Part shown: piece after piece, positions 1-6,785 of the stretch | How the letters are laid out: each line of letters starts with the position of its first letter | Position numbering within the stretch: the stretch's first letter is position 1 | Source of the DNA: an uncultured Austwickia sp. | GTDB taxonomy: Bacteria > Actinomycetota > Actinomycetes > Actinomycetales > Dermatophilaceae | Direction: 5' to 3' | DNA: 7,238 nucleotides | Assembly: GCA_934678955.1 (NCBI GenBank) | Contig: CAKUSI010000178.1 | Span: 1-7,238, forward strand | Notes under the pieces: model-generated | Seen by the model: only the letters and a program-made list of their open reading frames with translations | Databases searched by the model: none | What the model was told of the DNA's origin: nothing | Position numbers and translations under genes: made by a program

Positions 1-35
1 GCTCGACCCCCCTCGTCCGTGACGCAGGGAGCGTT

Positions 36-1064
36 TCAGCGAGCGTGGGGAGGGCGAGGCGCCCGTCGAGGGGGCTCGCGGGCCAGCAGGGCTGCCGCCG
101 TCCGCGCATCGATGACGAGGTCGGTGACGACGCCGGCGCTCAGCGCCCCGACGAGAGCGGGCACCTTGTGCTCGCCGACGACGACGCACATCCGCCGGGG
201 GATGCGGGCCAGCTCGCGCGGCGTCGGGCCGGAGGCCCGGGTGTTGACCTCGATGTCCTCGTAGCTGCCGTCCTCGCGCAGGAAGACGGTGCACACGTCG
301 CCGACGACGCGTTCGCGCCCCAGCGCGCGCGCGTCGTCGGCGGTGAGGTAGCCCGCGCGGTAGACCTCCGAGGCGAGCCGCCCGGCGGTCGCCCCGACCC
401 CGAAGACCGCGAAGTCGACCTGCGTGCGCGCCTGGAGCAGGTAGCGCACCGCGCTCTCGCGCCACAGCGCCTCCTTCGTCGAGGCGTAGTCGAAGATCGC
501 CGGCGTGGGGAAGTAGGCGATGTCGGCGTCGAACGCGCGCGCGATCGCGCTGAGCAACTCCTGGGCGTAGAGGACGCCGGAAGGCCGGGTGTGCGCCGAG
601 CCGTTGAGCTGCACGATCGTCACGCCGGTCGTCGAAACGGGCGCGAGGTGGGCGGCGATCGCCGAGACCGTCGTGCCCCAGGCGATGCCGATCGTCGAAC
701 CGGGCTCGACCCAGGAGGTGAGGAGCCGGGCCGCGACGCGGGCGACCTGATCGAGGCGCTGGTGATCCGCCGCGCTGTCGCGGACCTCGACGATGTGGGC
801 GCGCACGCCGAAACGGGCCGTCACGGCGTCGGCCAGGCGCAGTCCCGTCGCGGCGTCGTCGGCGACGGTGATCCGCACGATCCCGGTCGCGCGGGCCCGT
901 TTCAGCAGGCGCGAGACGGTGGATCGCGAGACCCTGAGCGTCGAGGCGATGGAGTCCATCGTCTCGTCCTGGAGGTAGTAGAGCTGGGCCGCCCGACGCA
1001 CCTCGTCGGTCACGTCCTGCGTGGCAGGTGATGCGGCGCCCCGACCGGCGTCGTCGGCGTTCAC
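36..1064 (-). CDS. SorC-family sugar-binding transcriptional regulator, probable regulator of the glp operon
   Basis: This is a cytoplasmic DNA-binding regulator of 342 residues, the usual length for SorC-family proteins. The N-terminus carries a helix-turn-helix at about residues 22-60: a Y-Y-x-x-x-x-T-M-D-S-I-A segment followed by recognition helix V-S-R-S-T-V-S-R-L-L-K, typical of SorC. The rest (about 70-335) matches the family's sugar-phosphate-binding domain, including G-I-A-W-G-T-T near residue 125 and a D-x-A-V-F-G-V-G segment. I chose the GTG at 1064 because GAGGAGGAG lies 6 bases upstream. An in-frame ATG at 1190 would add 42 non-homologous-looking residues encoded across the operator region. 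The gene is divergent from glpD, so control of glpDFK and autoregulation are the natural inference. Family members such as CggR and DeoR respond to phosphorylated sugars, so glycerol-3-phosphate or DHAP are plausible effectors, but this is unproven. The family call is firm; the target is inferred. Confidence 0.88.
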   Translation of the reverse strand: MNADDAGRGAASPATQDVTDEVRRAAQLYYLQDETMDSIASTLRVSRSTVSRLLKRARATGIVRITVADDAATGLRLADAVTARFGVRAHIVEVRDSAADHQRLDQVARVAARLLTSWVEPGSTIGIAWGTTVSAIAAHLAPVSTTGVTIVQLNGSAHTRPSGVLYAQELLSAIARAFDADIAYFPTPAIFDYASTKEALWRESAVRYLLQARTQVDFAVFGVGATAGRLASEVYRAGYLTADDARALGRERVVGDVCTVFLREDGSYEDIEVNTRASGPTPRELARIPRRMCVVVGEHKVPALVGALSAGVVTDLVIDARTAAALLAREPPRRAPRPPHAR

Positions 1065-1079
1065 GGCGATCTCCTCCTC

Positions 1080-1118
1080 GTGCACGTTTGTGCACCATGC
1101 TGGACCATTCGTGCATGG
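1080..1118. promoter_or_regulatory. Phased GTGCAC repeats, candidate operator of the divergent regulator
   Basis: GTGCAC occurs at 1080-1085 and 1090-1095, forming GTGCAC-N4-GTGCAC, and GTGCAT occurs at 1111-1116. Starts are 10 and 21 bases apart, so all three face the same side of the helix. A degenerate copy (CTGGAC, 1100-1105) fills the gap. CCATGC (1095-1100) and GCATGG (1113-1118) also form an inverted repeat with a 12-base spacer. The cluster lies just upstream of the regulator's ribosome binding site and upstream of any glpD promoter. That fits an operator for the SorC-type protein, whose family often binds extended or repeated sites as a tetramer. Its function is inferred. Confidence 0.5.
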
Positions 1119-1135
1119 CATCGCCACCATAGGGT
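1108..1135 (+). promoter_or_regulatory. Weak candidate glpD promoter
   Basis: TAGGGT at 1130-1135 fits the TAnnnT pattern of actinobacterial -10 boxes. TTCGTG at 1108-1113 sits 16 bases upstream as a poor -35 that overlaps the third GTGCA repeat. On the opposite strand TATGGT (1131-1126) is a possible -10 for the regulator gene, so the two -10 elements would overlap back to back. No good -35 was seen for either direction. The start point is therefore a guess. Confidence 0.25.
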
Positions 1136-1154
1136 GAACCAATCGATCACCGAT

Positions 1155-1188
1155 GACCGACCGGACCCCTCCCGTCCGGGGCGCGGTC
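1155..1188 (+). promoter_or_regulatory. Hairpin in the glpD 5' leader
   Basis: CCGGAC (1161-1166) and GTCCGG (1174-1179) form a perfect 6-bp stem with a 7-base C-rich loop. GACCG (1155-1159) and CGGTC (1184-1188) can add 5 pairs beyond an asymmetric internal loop. It ends about 10 bases before the AGAGGG (1198-1203) that is the only plausible ribosome binding site for glpD. It could modulate translation or be a protein site. No U tract follows, so it does not look like a terminator. Confidence 0.35.
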
Positions 1189-1214
1189 ATCCAGAGCAGA
1201 GGGACTGATCGCCG

Positions 1215-2954
1215 ATGACGTCAACCGCCTTGACCCCGCAGAAGAGGGCCGATGCCCTCGCCGAGATGAGCTCGCAGGAGCCCTTGGACATCCTCGTGGT
1301 CGGCGGTGGCGTCACGGGGGCCGGCATCGTCCTCGATGCCGTGACCCGCGGGCTGCGCGTCGGGATCGTCGAGGCCCAGGACTGGGCCAGCGGCACCTCG
1401 AGCCGGTCGAGCAAGCTCGTCCACGGCGGCCTGCGCTACCTCCAGCAGTTCGACTTCAAGCTCGTCTTCGAGGCGCTCCACGAGCGCGAGCACCTCCTGG
1501 AGACCCTCGCGCCGCACCTGGTGCGCCCCGTCTCCTTCCTCTACCCGCTGAGCAAGAAGTACGTCGAGCGCCCCTATGTCACCGCCGGGGTCGGCCTCTA
1601 CGACGTCTTCGCGCGGATCGGTGCCCGCGGCCAGGCCGCGATGCCCTTCCACCGGCACTACTCCAGTAGCGGTGTCCTCGAGGAGTTCCCCGACGCCAAG
1701 CCCGACGCGATGATCGGCGCGATCAAGTACTGGGACGCGACCGTCGACGACGCCCGGCTCACGCTCGCGCTCGTGCGCACCGCCGTGCAGTTCGGCGCCT
1801 TCGCCGCGAGCCGCACCCGCGTCGACACCTTCACCAAGGACGCCGACGGTCGCGTGAACGGGGCGGTCGTCACCGATCTGGAGTCCGGCCAGGAGCTGAC
1901 GATCAAGGCCAACGTCGTCATCGCTGCGGCCGGGGTGTGGACCGAGGAGACCCAGGACCGGGCCGGCGCCGAGGGCGGCCTCAAGGTGCTCGCCTCCAAG
2001 GGCGTCCACATCGTCGTCCCTCGCGAGCGGATCGCCGGCACGACCGGAGTCATTCTGCAGACCGAGAAGTCGGTGCTCTTCATCATCCCGTGGAGCCGCT
2101 ACTGGATCATCGGGACGACGGACACGCCCTATCACCAGGACCTCACGCACCCGGTCGTCACGAAGAGCGACATCGACTACATCCTCGAGCACGCCAACGT
2201 CATCCTTGAGCGGCCGCTGACCCGCGAGGACGTCATCGGCACGTGGGCCGGGCTGCGCCCGCTCCTGCAGCCGGGCACCTTGGGCGGCGACGAGGCGCAG
2301 TCGACGAAGGTCTCGCGCGAGCACACCGTCACCGAGGCGACGCCGGGGCTCATCACGATCGCCGGCGGCAAGCTGACGACCTACCGCGTCATGGCGCAGG
2401 ACGCGGTCGACTTCGCAATGGGCACCAAGCGGGCCAAGGAGCGCCCCTCGCTCACGGAGAAGACCCCGCTCCTCGGGGCCGTCGGCTACGAGACCTACCA
2501 GCGCCGGGCCGACAAGATCGCGGCGCAGTACGGCGTGAGTCGCTTCATGATCGACCACATGCTGCACCGCTACGGGGCGCTGCTGCCCGAGCTGCTCGAC
2601 ATGGTGGCCGAGCGCCCCGACCTCGGTCGCCCGCTCGAGGCGACGCCGGCCTACCTGCGTGCCGAAATCGCCTACGCGTGCACGAACGAGGGCGTCCTGC
2701 ACCTCGAGGACATCATGACGACCCGCACCCGCCTTACGTATGAGATGCGAGGCCAGGGTCGGGCGGCCGTCCCCGAGATCGCCGCGATCGCTGCGGAGTA
2801 CCTCGGCTGGGACGACGCCCGTCGTGAGGCCGAGATCGCTGCCTACATCGCCCGGTGCGAGGCGGAGGATGTCGCCTCGCAGCTCACCGATGAGGAGGAG
2901 GCCGCCCTGGCCCGCAGCCGCGCCGACGAGGTCACCGAGCTCATCACGAAGTGA
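1215..2954 (+). CDS. glpD: Aerobic glycerol-3-phosphate dehydrogenase (FAD-dependent)
   Basis: GlpD oxidises sn-glycerol-3-phosphate to dihydroxyacetone phosphate and passes electrons through FAD to the membrane quinone pool. It works as a peripheral protein on the inner face of the membrane. The 579-residue protein starts its FAD-binding Rossmann fold at residues 25-53 with V-G-G-G-V-T-G-A-G and D41 and R45-G46, close to the first family signature. The second signature, G-G-K-L-T-T-Y-R-V-M-A, is at 384-394. R74 (in H-G-G-L-R-Y-L), R348 (in G-L-R-P-L-L) and K386 align with the substrate-binding Arg/Arg/Lys of E. coli GlpD. The C-terminal helical cap domain spans roughly 425-550. The protein is longer than E. 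coli GlpD (501), mainly at both ends. The ATG at 1215 has AGAGGG 11 bases upstream. It is the first gene of glpDFK, though a structured gap separates it from glpF. Confidence 0.97.
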   Translation: MTSTALTPQKRADALAEMSSQEPLDILVVGGGVTGAGIVLDAVTRGLRVGIVEAQDWASGTSSRSSKLVHGGLRYLQQFDFKLVFEALHEREHLLETLAPHLVRPVSFLYPLSKKYVERPYVTAGVGLYDVFARIGARGQAAMPFHRHYSSSGVLEEFPDAKPDAMIGAIKYWDATVDDARLTLALVRTAVQFGAFAASRTRVDTFTKDADGRVNGAVVTDLESGQELTIKANVVIAAAGVWTEETQDRAGAEGGLKVLASKGVHIVVPRERIAGTTGVILQTEKSVLFIIPWSRYWIIGTTDTPYHQDLTHPVVTKSDIDYILEHANVILERPLTREDVIGTWAGLRPLLQPGTLGGDEAQSTKVSREHTVTEATPGLITIAGGKLTTYRVMAQDAVDFAMGTKRAKERPSLTEKTPLLGAVGYETYQRRADKIAAQYGVSRFMIDHMLHRYGALLPELLDMVAERPDLGRPLEATPAYLRAEIAYACTNEGVLHLEDIMTTRTRLTYEMRGQGRAAVPEIAAIAAEYLGWDDARREAEIAAYIARCEAEDVASQLTDEEEAALARSRADEVTELITK

Positions 2955-2979
2955 GTCCGCTCGGCTGAGTCCGCTCGGC
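2952..2979 (+). repeat. Exact tandem duplication of 14 bp at the glpD stop
   Basis: TGAGTCCGCTCGGC occurs twice back to back at 2952-2965 and 2966-2979. The first copy begins with the glpD stop codon TGA, and the second carries the same TGA in a different frame. This looks like a recent slippage duplication. A small hairpin, CGGCC-gcag-GGCCG (2976-2989), starts at its end. Confidence 0.85.
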
Positions 2980-3024
2980 CGCAGGGCCGCCTCACGTGCT
3001 GACGTGGGGCAGTCCACTCCAGCG

Positions 3025-3051
3025 CCGCACCCTCACCGCACCAGCACCGCA
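3025..3051 (+). repeat. Three CCGCA repeats at an exact 11-base period
   Basis: CCGCACC starts at 3025 and 3036, and CCGCATG starts at 3047, giving a period of exactly 11 bases. The first two units also share the trailing CA. The array ends next to the long hairpin at 3053. Direct repeats at one-turn spacing are the usual layout for response-regulator and similar activator sites, so this may be a control site for glpFK. It could also be chance in GC-rich DNA. Confidence 0.35.
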
Positions 3052-3052
3052 T

Positions 3053-3096
3053 GCCATCCCCTGGTCGACCGGGCGACCGGTCGACCAGGGGATGGC
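3053..3096 (+). terminator. Perfect 20-bp stem with GCGA tetraloop between glpD and glpF (attenuator, processing or terminator element)
   Basis: The left arm 3053-3072 (starting GCCATCCCC, ending CGACCGG) is the exact reverse complement of 3077-3096. The loop is only GCGA (3073-3076), which fits the GNRA tetraloop rule. The stem contains the self-complementary octamer GGTCGACC in each arm. It lies about 100 bases after the glpD stop and 60 bases before the glpF start. No U-rich tail follows, as is common for actinobacterial hairpin terminators. It could end some glpD transcripts, protect the glpD 3' end, or separate glpD from glpFK expression. The structure is certain; the role is inferred. 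Confidence 0.75.
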
Positions 3097-3101
3097 CATC
3101 C

Positions 3102-3143
3102 GTCGCGCTCGCGCGACCCTCGTTCACCGGTCCGACCACCGGT
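3102..3143 (+). promoter_or_regulatory. Two further hairpins in the glpF leader
   Basis: GTCGCG (3102-3107) pairs with CGCGAC (3112-3117) across a CTCG loop. ACCGGT (3126-3131) pairs with ACCGGT (3138-3143) across a 6-base loop. The second ends 5 bases before the glpF ribosome binding site AGGAG (3149-3153). The segment GGTCCGACC (3129-3137) could instead pair, with one bulge, with either GGTCGACC arm of the long upstream stem, so alternative folds exist. No match to a known riboswitch class was recognised. Confidence 0.4.
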
Positions 3144-3158
3144 CTCAAAGGAGAGAAA

Positions 3159-3941
3159 ATGATGTCATCCCTGGCCTCATCAGCCATCGTGACGGTCGCC
3201 GCCGCGGCCGAACCCCTCCCACTCGGGACGATCTTCGCCTCCGAGCTGCTCGGCACCGCGGTGCTGTGCTTGCTCGGCTGCGGCGTCGTCGCTAACGCGA
3301 TCCTGCCCGCCGCCAAGGGCGCGGGGGGAGGGCCCGTGATGATCCACTGGGGCTGGGGCATCGCGGTCTTCGCCGGTGTCTACATCGCCTATCGGACCGG
3401 CGCGCACATCAACCCCGCCGTGACGCTCGGGCTGTGGGCCAACAATGCGACCGAATACGCCCCGGGCGTGCCCGTGACTCTCACGACGACACTGACGTAC
3501 TTCGCCGCCCAGTTCCTCGGTGGTGTGCTCGGTGGTGTTGCGACTTGGCTGTGCTACAAGAAGCAGTTCGATGAGGATGCCCCCGAGGGCTTTAAGCTCG
3601 GGGTCTTTTCCACCGGCCCCGAGGTGCGCAGCCCCTTCTGGAATGTCGTGACCGAGGTCTTCGGCACGTTCATCCTCATGTTCGTCATCCTGCTCTTCGG
3701 CAAGACCCCGACGGAGATCGGCCCGCTCGCGGTCGCCCTGCTCGTCGTGGGAATCGGCGCGAGTCTGGGTGGCCCCACGGGGTACGCGATTAACCCGGCG
3801 CGTGACCTCGGCCCCCGGATCGCCCACGCGATCCTGCCGATCCCGAACAAGGGCAGCAGCGATTGGGGATACTCCTGGGTCCCGATCGTCGGCCCGATCA
3901 TCGGTGCAATCCTCGCCGGTCTGCTGGCCCGCGTGTTCTAA
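3159..3941 (+). CDS. glpF: Glycerol uptake facilitator (aquaglyceroporin, MIP family)
   Basis: GlpF is a six-helix channel in the cytoplasmic membrane that lets glycerol diffuse in, where GlpK traps it. The 260-residue protein has both pore motifs: N-P-A at 85-87 within H-I-N-P-A-V-T-L-G, and N-P-A at 212-214 within Y-A-I-N-P-A-R-D-L-G-P-R. The Asp after N-P-A-R is a hallmark of glycerol facilitators rather than water channels. R215 is the selectivity-filter Arg, and a W-G-W-G stretch before helix 2 supplies the aromatic. Y209 stands where E. coli GlpF has Phe200. The start is one of two adjacent ATGs (3159 or 3162). AGGAG at 3149-3153 is 5 or 8 bases away, so the second may be used. An upstream in-frame ATG at 3051 is rejected because it reads through the hairpins. 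The N-terminus has an unusual Ala/Ser-rich extension of about 18 residues before helix 1. Confidence 0.95.
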   Translation: MMSSLASSAIVTVAAAAEPLPLGTIFASELLGTAVLCLLGCGVVANAILPAAKGAGGGPVMIHWGWGIAVFAGVYIAYRTGAHINPAVTLGLWANNATEYAPGVPVTLTTTLTYFAAQFLGGVLGGVATWLCYKKQFDEDAPEGFKLGVFSTGPEVRSPFWNVVTEVFGTFILMFVILLFGKTPTEIGPLAVALLVVGIGASLGGPTGYAINPARDLGPRIAHAILPIPNKGSSDWGYSWVPIVGPIIGAILAGLLARVF

Positions 3942-3996
3942 GCCGGCTGCCGCCCGCACGACCTGACATTCCCTACACAACGAAGTGAGGACTCAT

Positions 3997-5520
<1,524 letters not shown>

Positions 5521-5570
5521 TGTGGGTCCCCTCCGGTGACGTGTGGCCGGCGGGGGTGAATGCGCGACTG

Positions 5571-5608
5571 CGCCGGCATCGTCGGTCCCCCGATCGACGA
5601 TGCCGGCG
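5571..5608 (+). terminator. Strong hairpin terminator after glpK
   Basis: CGCCGGCATCGTCG (5571-5584) is the exact reverse complement of 5595-5608. Three more pairs (one G-U) inside leave a CCCC loop. It starts 50 bases after the glpK stop and is followed by TCGTGTGTGTG, a weak T/G-rich tail. It most likely ends the glpDFK transcript and also blocks read-through toward the convergent minus-strand gene. Confidence 0.8.
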
Positions 5609-5659
5609 TCGTGTGTGTGCTGGGCGTCTGTGGGATGCAGGGTGGGCTGCTGTGTGGAT

Positions 5660-5706
5660 CACCGGGCCCCCGTGCGCCGGTGTCGCCGGGCCGCCCCCAC
5701 GGCCCG
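5660..5706 (-). terminator. Two GC-rich hairpins downstream of the minus-strand secreted protein gene
   Basis: CGGGCCG (5687-5693) pairs perfectly with CGGCCCG (5700-5706) across a 6-base loop, 35 bases beyond the stop of the minus-strand gene. CACCGG (5660-5665) and CCGGTG (5677-5682) form a weaker second stem. No U tract is seen on the minus strand, so the terminator role rests on position and stem stability. The remaining 5612-5740 sequence shows no gene. Confidence 0.4.
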
Positions 5707-5740
5707 ACTGCTCAGCGCCCCCTGGTCACACGCCCTGCGA

Positions 5741-6178
5741 TCACGTGTTGGCGATCGGCAGGACGCCGTTGACTGCACAGCCGCGCAGGACGCGCTTGCC
5801 GAGGGTGAGCGTCGCGCGCTGACCGGTGTTCTTGCCGGCGGTGTCGACGCACTTGCCGCCGCGGACGACGAGCGAGGCGTTGACGCCGCGCTTCGCGCTC
5901 GTGAACTCGACGCCCTTGGCGAAGGCGCTGCGGTTGACCGCGATCCGCTGGGTGCGCAGGCCGGGACCCTCCACGCGCAGGATGCCCTTGGAGACCGTGG
6001 CCCGCCACGGGGTGCGCGAGCCGCCGTAGGCGGTCAAGGCGGTGCCGGGTGCGTCCTTCGCGGCGACGGCCGTGGCTGCTGGTGCCGTCGCCGGTGCGGC
6101 CGTCGCGATGCCGCTGCCGCCGCCGGCCACGATGGCTCCGGCGACGAGTGCGGTGCCGAGAATGCTTCGGGTCTTCAT
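5741..6178 (-). CDS. Small secreted protein of unknown function
   Basis: I do not recognise this family. The 145-residue product starts with a Sec-type signal peptide: M-K-T-R, a hydrophobic Ala/Gly/Val core at about 6-24, and an A-T-A site giving cleavage near residue 27. A low-complexity Ala/Pro/Thr linker follows to about residue 40. There is no lipobox Cys. The mature part is basic and rich in beta-forming residues, and it holds exactly two cysteines, C110 and C134, well placed for one disulfide. It ends G-C-A-V-N-G-V-L-P-I-A-N-T. No catalytic motif or LPXTG anchor is seen, so it is probably released or loosely wall-bound. The start is well supported: AAGGAG (6193-6188) lies 9 bases upstream. 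The gene is convergent with glpK and separated from it by hairpins, so it is not part of the glycerol operon. A longer overlapping frame on the plus strand lacks such signals. Confidence 0.75.
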   Translation of the reverse strand: MKTRSILGTALVAGAIVAGGGSGIATAAPATAPAATAVAAKDAPGTALTAYGGSRTPWRATVSKGILRVEGPGLRTQRIAVNRSAFAKGVEFTSAKRGVNASLVVRGGKCVDTAGKNTGQRATLTLGKRVLRGCAVNGVLPIANT

Positions 6179-6234
6179 GAGGACTGACTCCTTGTGATCG
6201 TTGGGCCCCCCAGGTGTCTTGCCCCGGCGCGGTG

Positions 6235-6294
6235 ATCCCTACTCTGCGAGCCCTGGCTCTCACGGCCTTCTCGCCTCCCTCACAGGAGACTCAC
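6235..6294 (-). promoter_or_regulatory. Possible control region of the secreted protein gene
   Basis: On the minus strand GTGAG occurs starting at 6294, 6283 and 6263, spacings of 11 and 20 bases, roughly one and two helical turns. A perfect GAGCC-AG-GGCTC palindrome lies at 6259-6248, and TAGGGAT (6241-6235) is a possible -10 about 57 bases before the start codon. No convincing -35 is present. The layout suggests activator-dependent transcription, but the evidence is only positional. Confidence 0.25.
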
Positions 6295-6490
6295 GGGTCT
6301 GTTAGTCGGTGAATGATGGCTGGCAGAGCGGGTTCTGGGCCGCAGGTGGCAGGGGTCTGTGGGCCGGCGTAGAGCCGCGCGATGACGGGCGGGCCCGGTC
6401 GATCCCCTCCCTCGCCCGCAACTGCGCCTATGGGGGCGGCGGCCGGTCGATCGTGATGAGTGGGAAGGCACTGAGCCGCGTCAGAGCCTC
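6295..6490. other. Intergenic stretch with no supported gene
   Basis: No reading frame here has both a ribosome binding site and protein-like composition; the short open frames are Arg/Pro/Gly-rich GC artefacts. The ten bases CCGGTCGATC recur at 6395-6404 and 6443-6452, and GCGGGC (6389-6394) can pair with GCCCGC (6414-6419) over a 19-base loop. Neither feature has a clear role. No tRNA, promoter or mobile-element end is recognisable. Confidence 0.5.
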
Positions 6491-6507
6491 CGACCCTGAA
6501 TGGGTCG
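6491..6507. promoter_or_regulatory. Short perfect inverted repeat upstream of the toxin-antitoxin operon
   Basis: CGACCC (6491-6496) and GGGTCG (6502-6507) flank a 5-base TGAAT spacer. It lies 12 bases upstream of the TGATA operator candidate. On the plus strand CTTTAGG follows, so it could be a weak terminator shielding the operon or a second protein site. Confidence 0.35.
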
Positions 6508-6516
6508 CTTTAGGAA

Positions 6517-6540
6517 TCTGATAGCGGTGGTCTGATATCA
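6517..6540 (+). promoter_or_regulatory. Candidate antitoxin operator and promoter of the VapBC/FitAB operon
   Basis: TGATA (6519-6523) and TATCA (6536-6540) form an inverted repeat with a 12-base spacer. The right half lies inside the perfect palindrome TGATATCA (6533-6540), and TCTGATA is directly repeated at 6517 and 6531. From memory, neisserial FitA binds TGATAGC-type half-sites, and the left half here reads TGATAGC. The site ends 17 bases before the antitoxin start, a position that suits autorepression. The AT-rich hexamers within it may also serve as the -10. Confidence 0.5.
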
Positions 6541-6557
6541 AGCAGGGGGGTGCGGTC

Positions 6558-6785
6558 GTGGAGCAAATCCTCATTCGAAGTCTCCCGACAGGGACGAAGG
6601 CAGCCCTGCGTGCGCGTGCCTTGCGCAACGGGCGGTCGATGGAGGCCGAGGCGCGCATCCTCATCACCGGCACTTTGGAGAGCGAGCCTCTGCCGCTCGT
6701 GGACCTCCTCGCCGCTGACGAAAGTGTTGACATCGAGTTCGACCCCGAGCGCTTGCGGCTGACGGCCCGCGTGCCCGCCCTGTGA
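6558..6785 (+). CDS. vapB: FitA/VapB-type ribbon-helix-helix antitoxin
   Basis: This 75-residue protein is the probable antitoxin that binds the downstream PIN toxin and represses its own operon. The N-terminal half is a classic FitA-like ribbon-helix-helix. A beta strand lies at about 3-9 (Q-I-L-I-R-S-L-P), helix A at 11-22 (rich in Arg/Ala), the N-G-R-S-M-E-A-E-A-R turn and helix start at 24-33, and helix B runs to about 40. The C-terminal tail (about 48-75, D-L-L-A-A-D-E then F-D-P-E-R-L) is the expected toxin-binding part. The start is GTG at 6558 with AGGGGGG (6544-6550) 7 bases upstream. The last four bases overlap the toxin start (GTGA, 6782-6785), implying translational coupling. Family assignment is strong from motif; no experimental role is known for this copy. 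Confidence 0.88.
   Translation: MEQILIRSLPTGTKAALRARALRNGRSMEAEARILITGTLESEPLPLVDLLAADESVDIEFDPERLRLTARVPAL

Noticed and set aside
1065..1190. N-terminal extension of the regulator to an ATG at 1190
   Set aside because: It would read through the divergent control region and repeats. The GTG at 1064 has GAGGAGGAG at ideal distance and gives normal family length.
1221..3017. Long open frame of 598 codons on the minus strand opposite glpD
   Set aside because: It is Arg/Gly/Asp/Val-rich without domain motifs, lies fully antisense to a gene with all family signatures, and is typical of antisense frames in GC-rich coding DNA.
3054..3095. Inverted repeat as the end of an insertion sequence or attachment site
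   Set aside because: There is no transposase or integrase, no target-site duplication and no second copy in the window. A stem with a 4-base loop fits an RNA hairpin better.
3051..3158. Upstream in-frame ATG for glpF
   Set aside because: It would translate the 20-bp hairpin into a Pro/Arg/Gly-rich tail. AAAGGAGAG directly precedes the ATG pair at 3159/3162.
3180..3980. 266-codon minus-strand frame opposite glpF
   Set aside because: It has low-complexity charged composition and no plausible domain, and glpF on the other strand has both N-P-A motifs and a strong ribosome binding site.
5543..6187. 214-codon plus-strand frame opposite the secreted protein gene
   Set aside because: It begins inside the glpK terminator region, has Arg/Ala/Gly-rich noise composition and no signal or domain. 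The minus-strand frame has a signal peptide and an optimally placed AAGGAG.
6387..6420. tRNA-like GGTCGATCCC arm flanked by GCGGGC and GCCCGC
   Set aside because: It lacks the TTC of the T loop, has no D or anticodon arm at the right distance, and its end pairing is only 6 bp over a 19-base loop.
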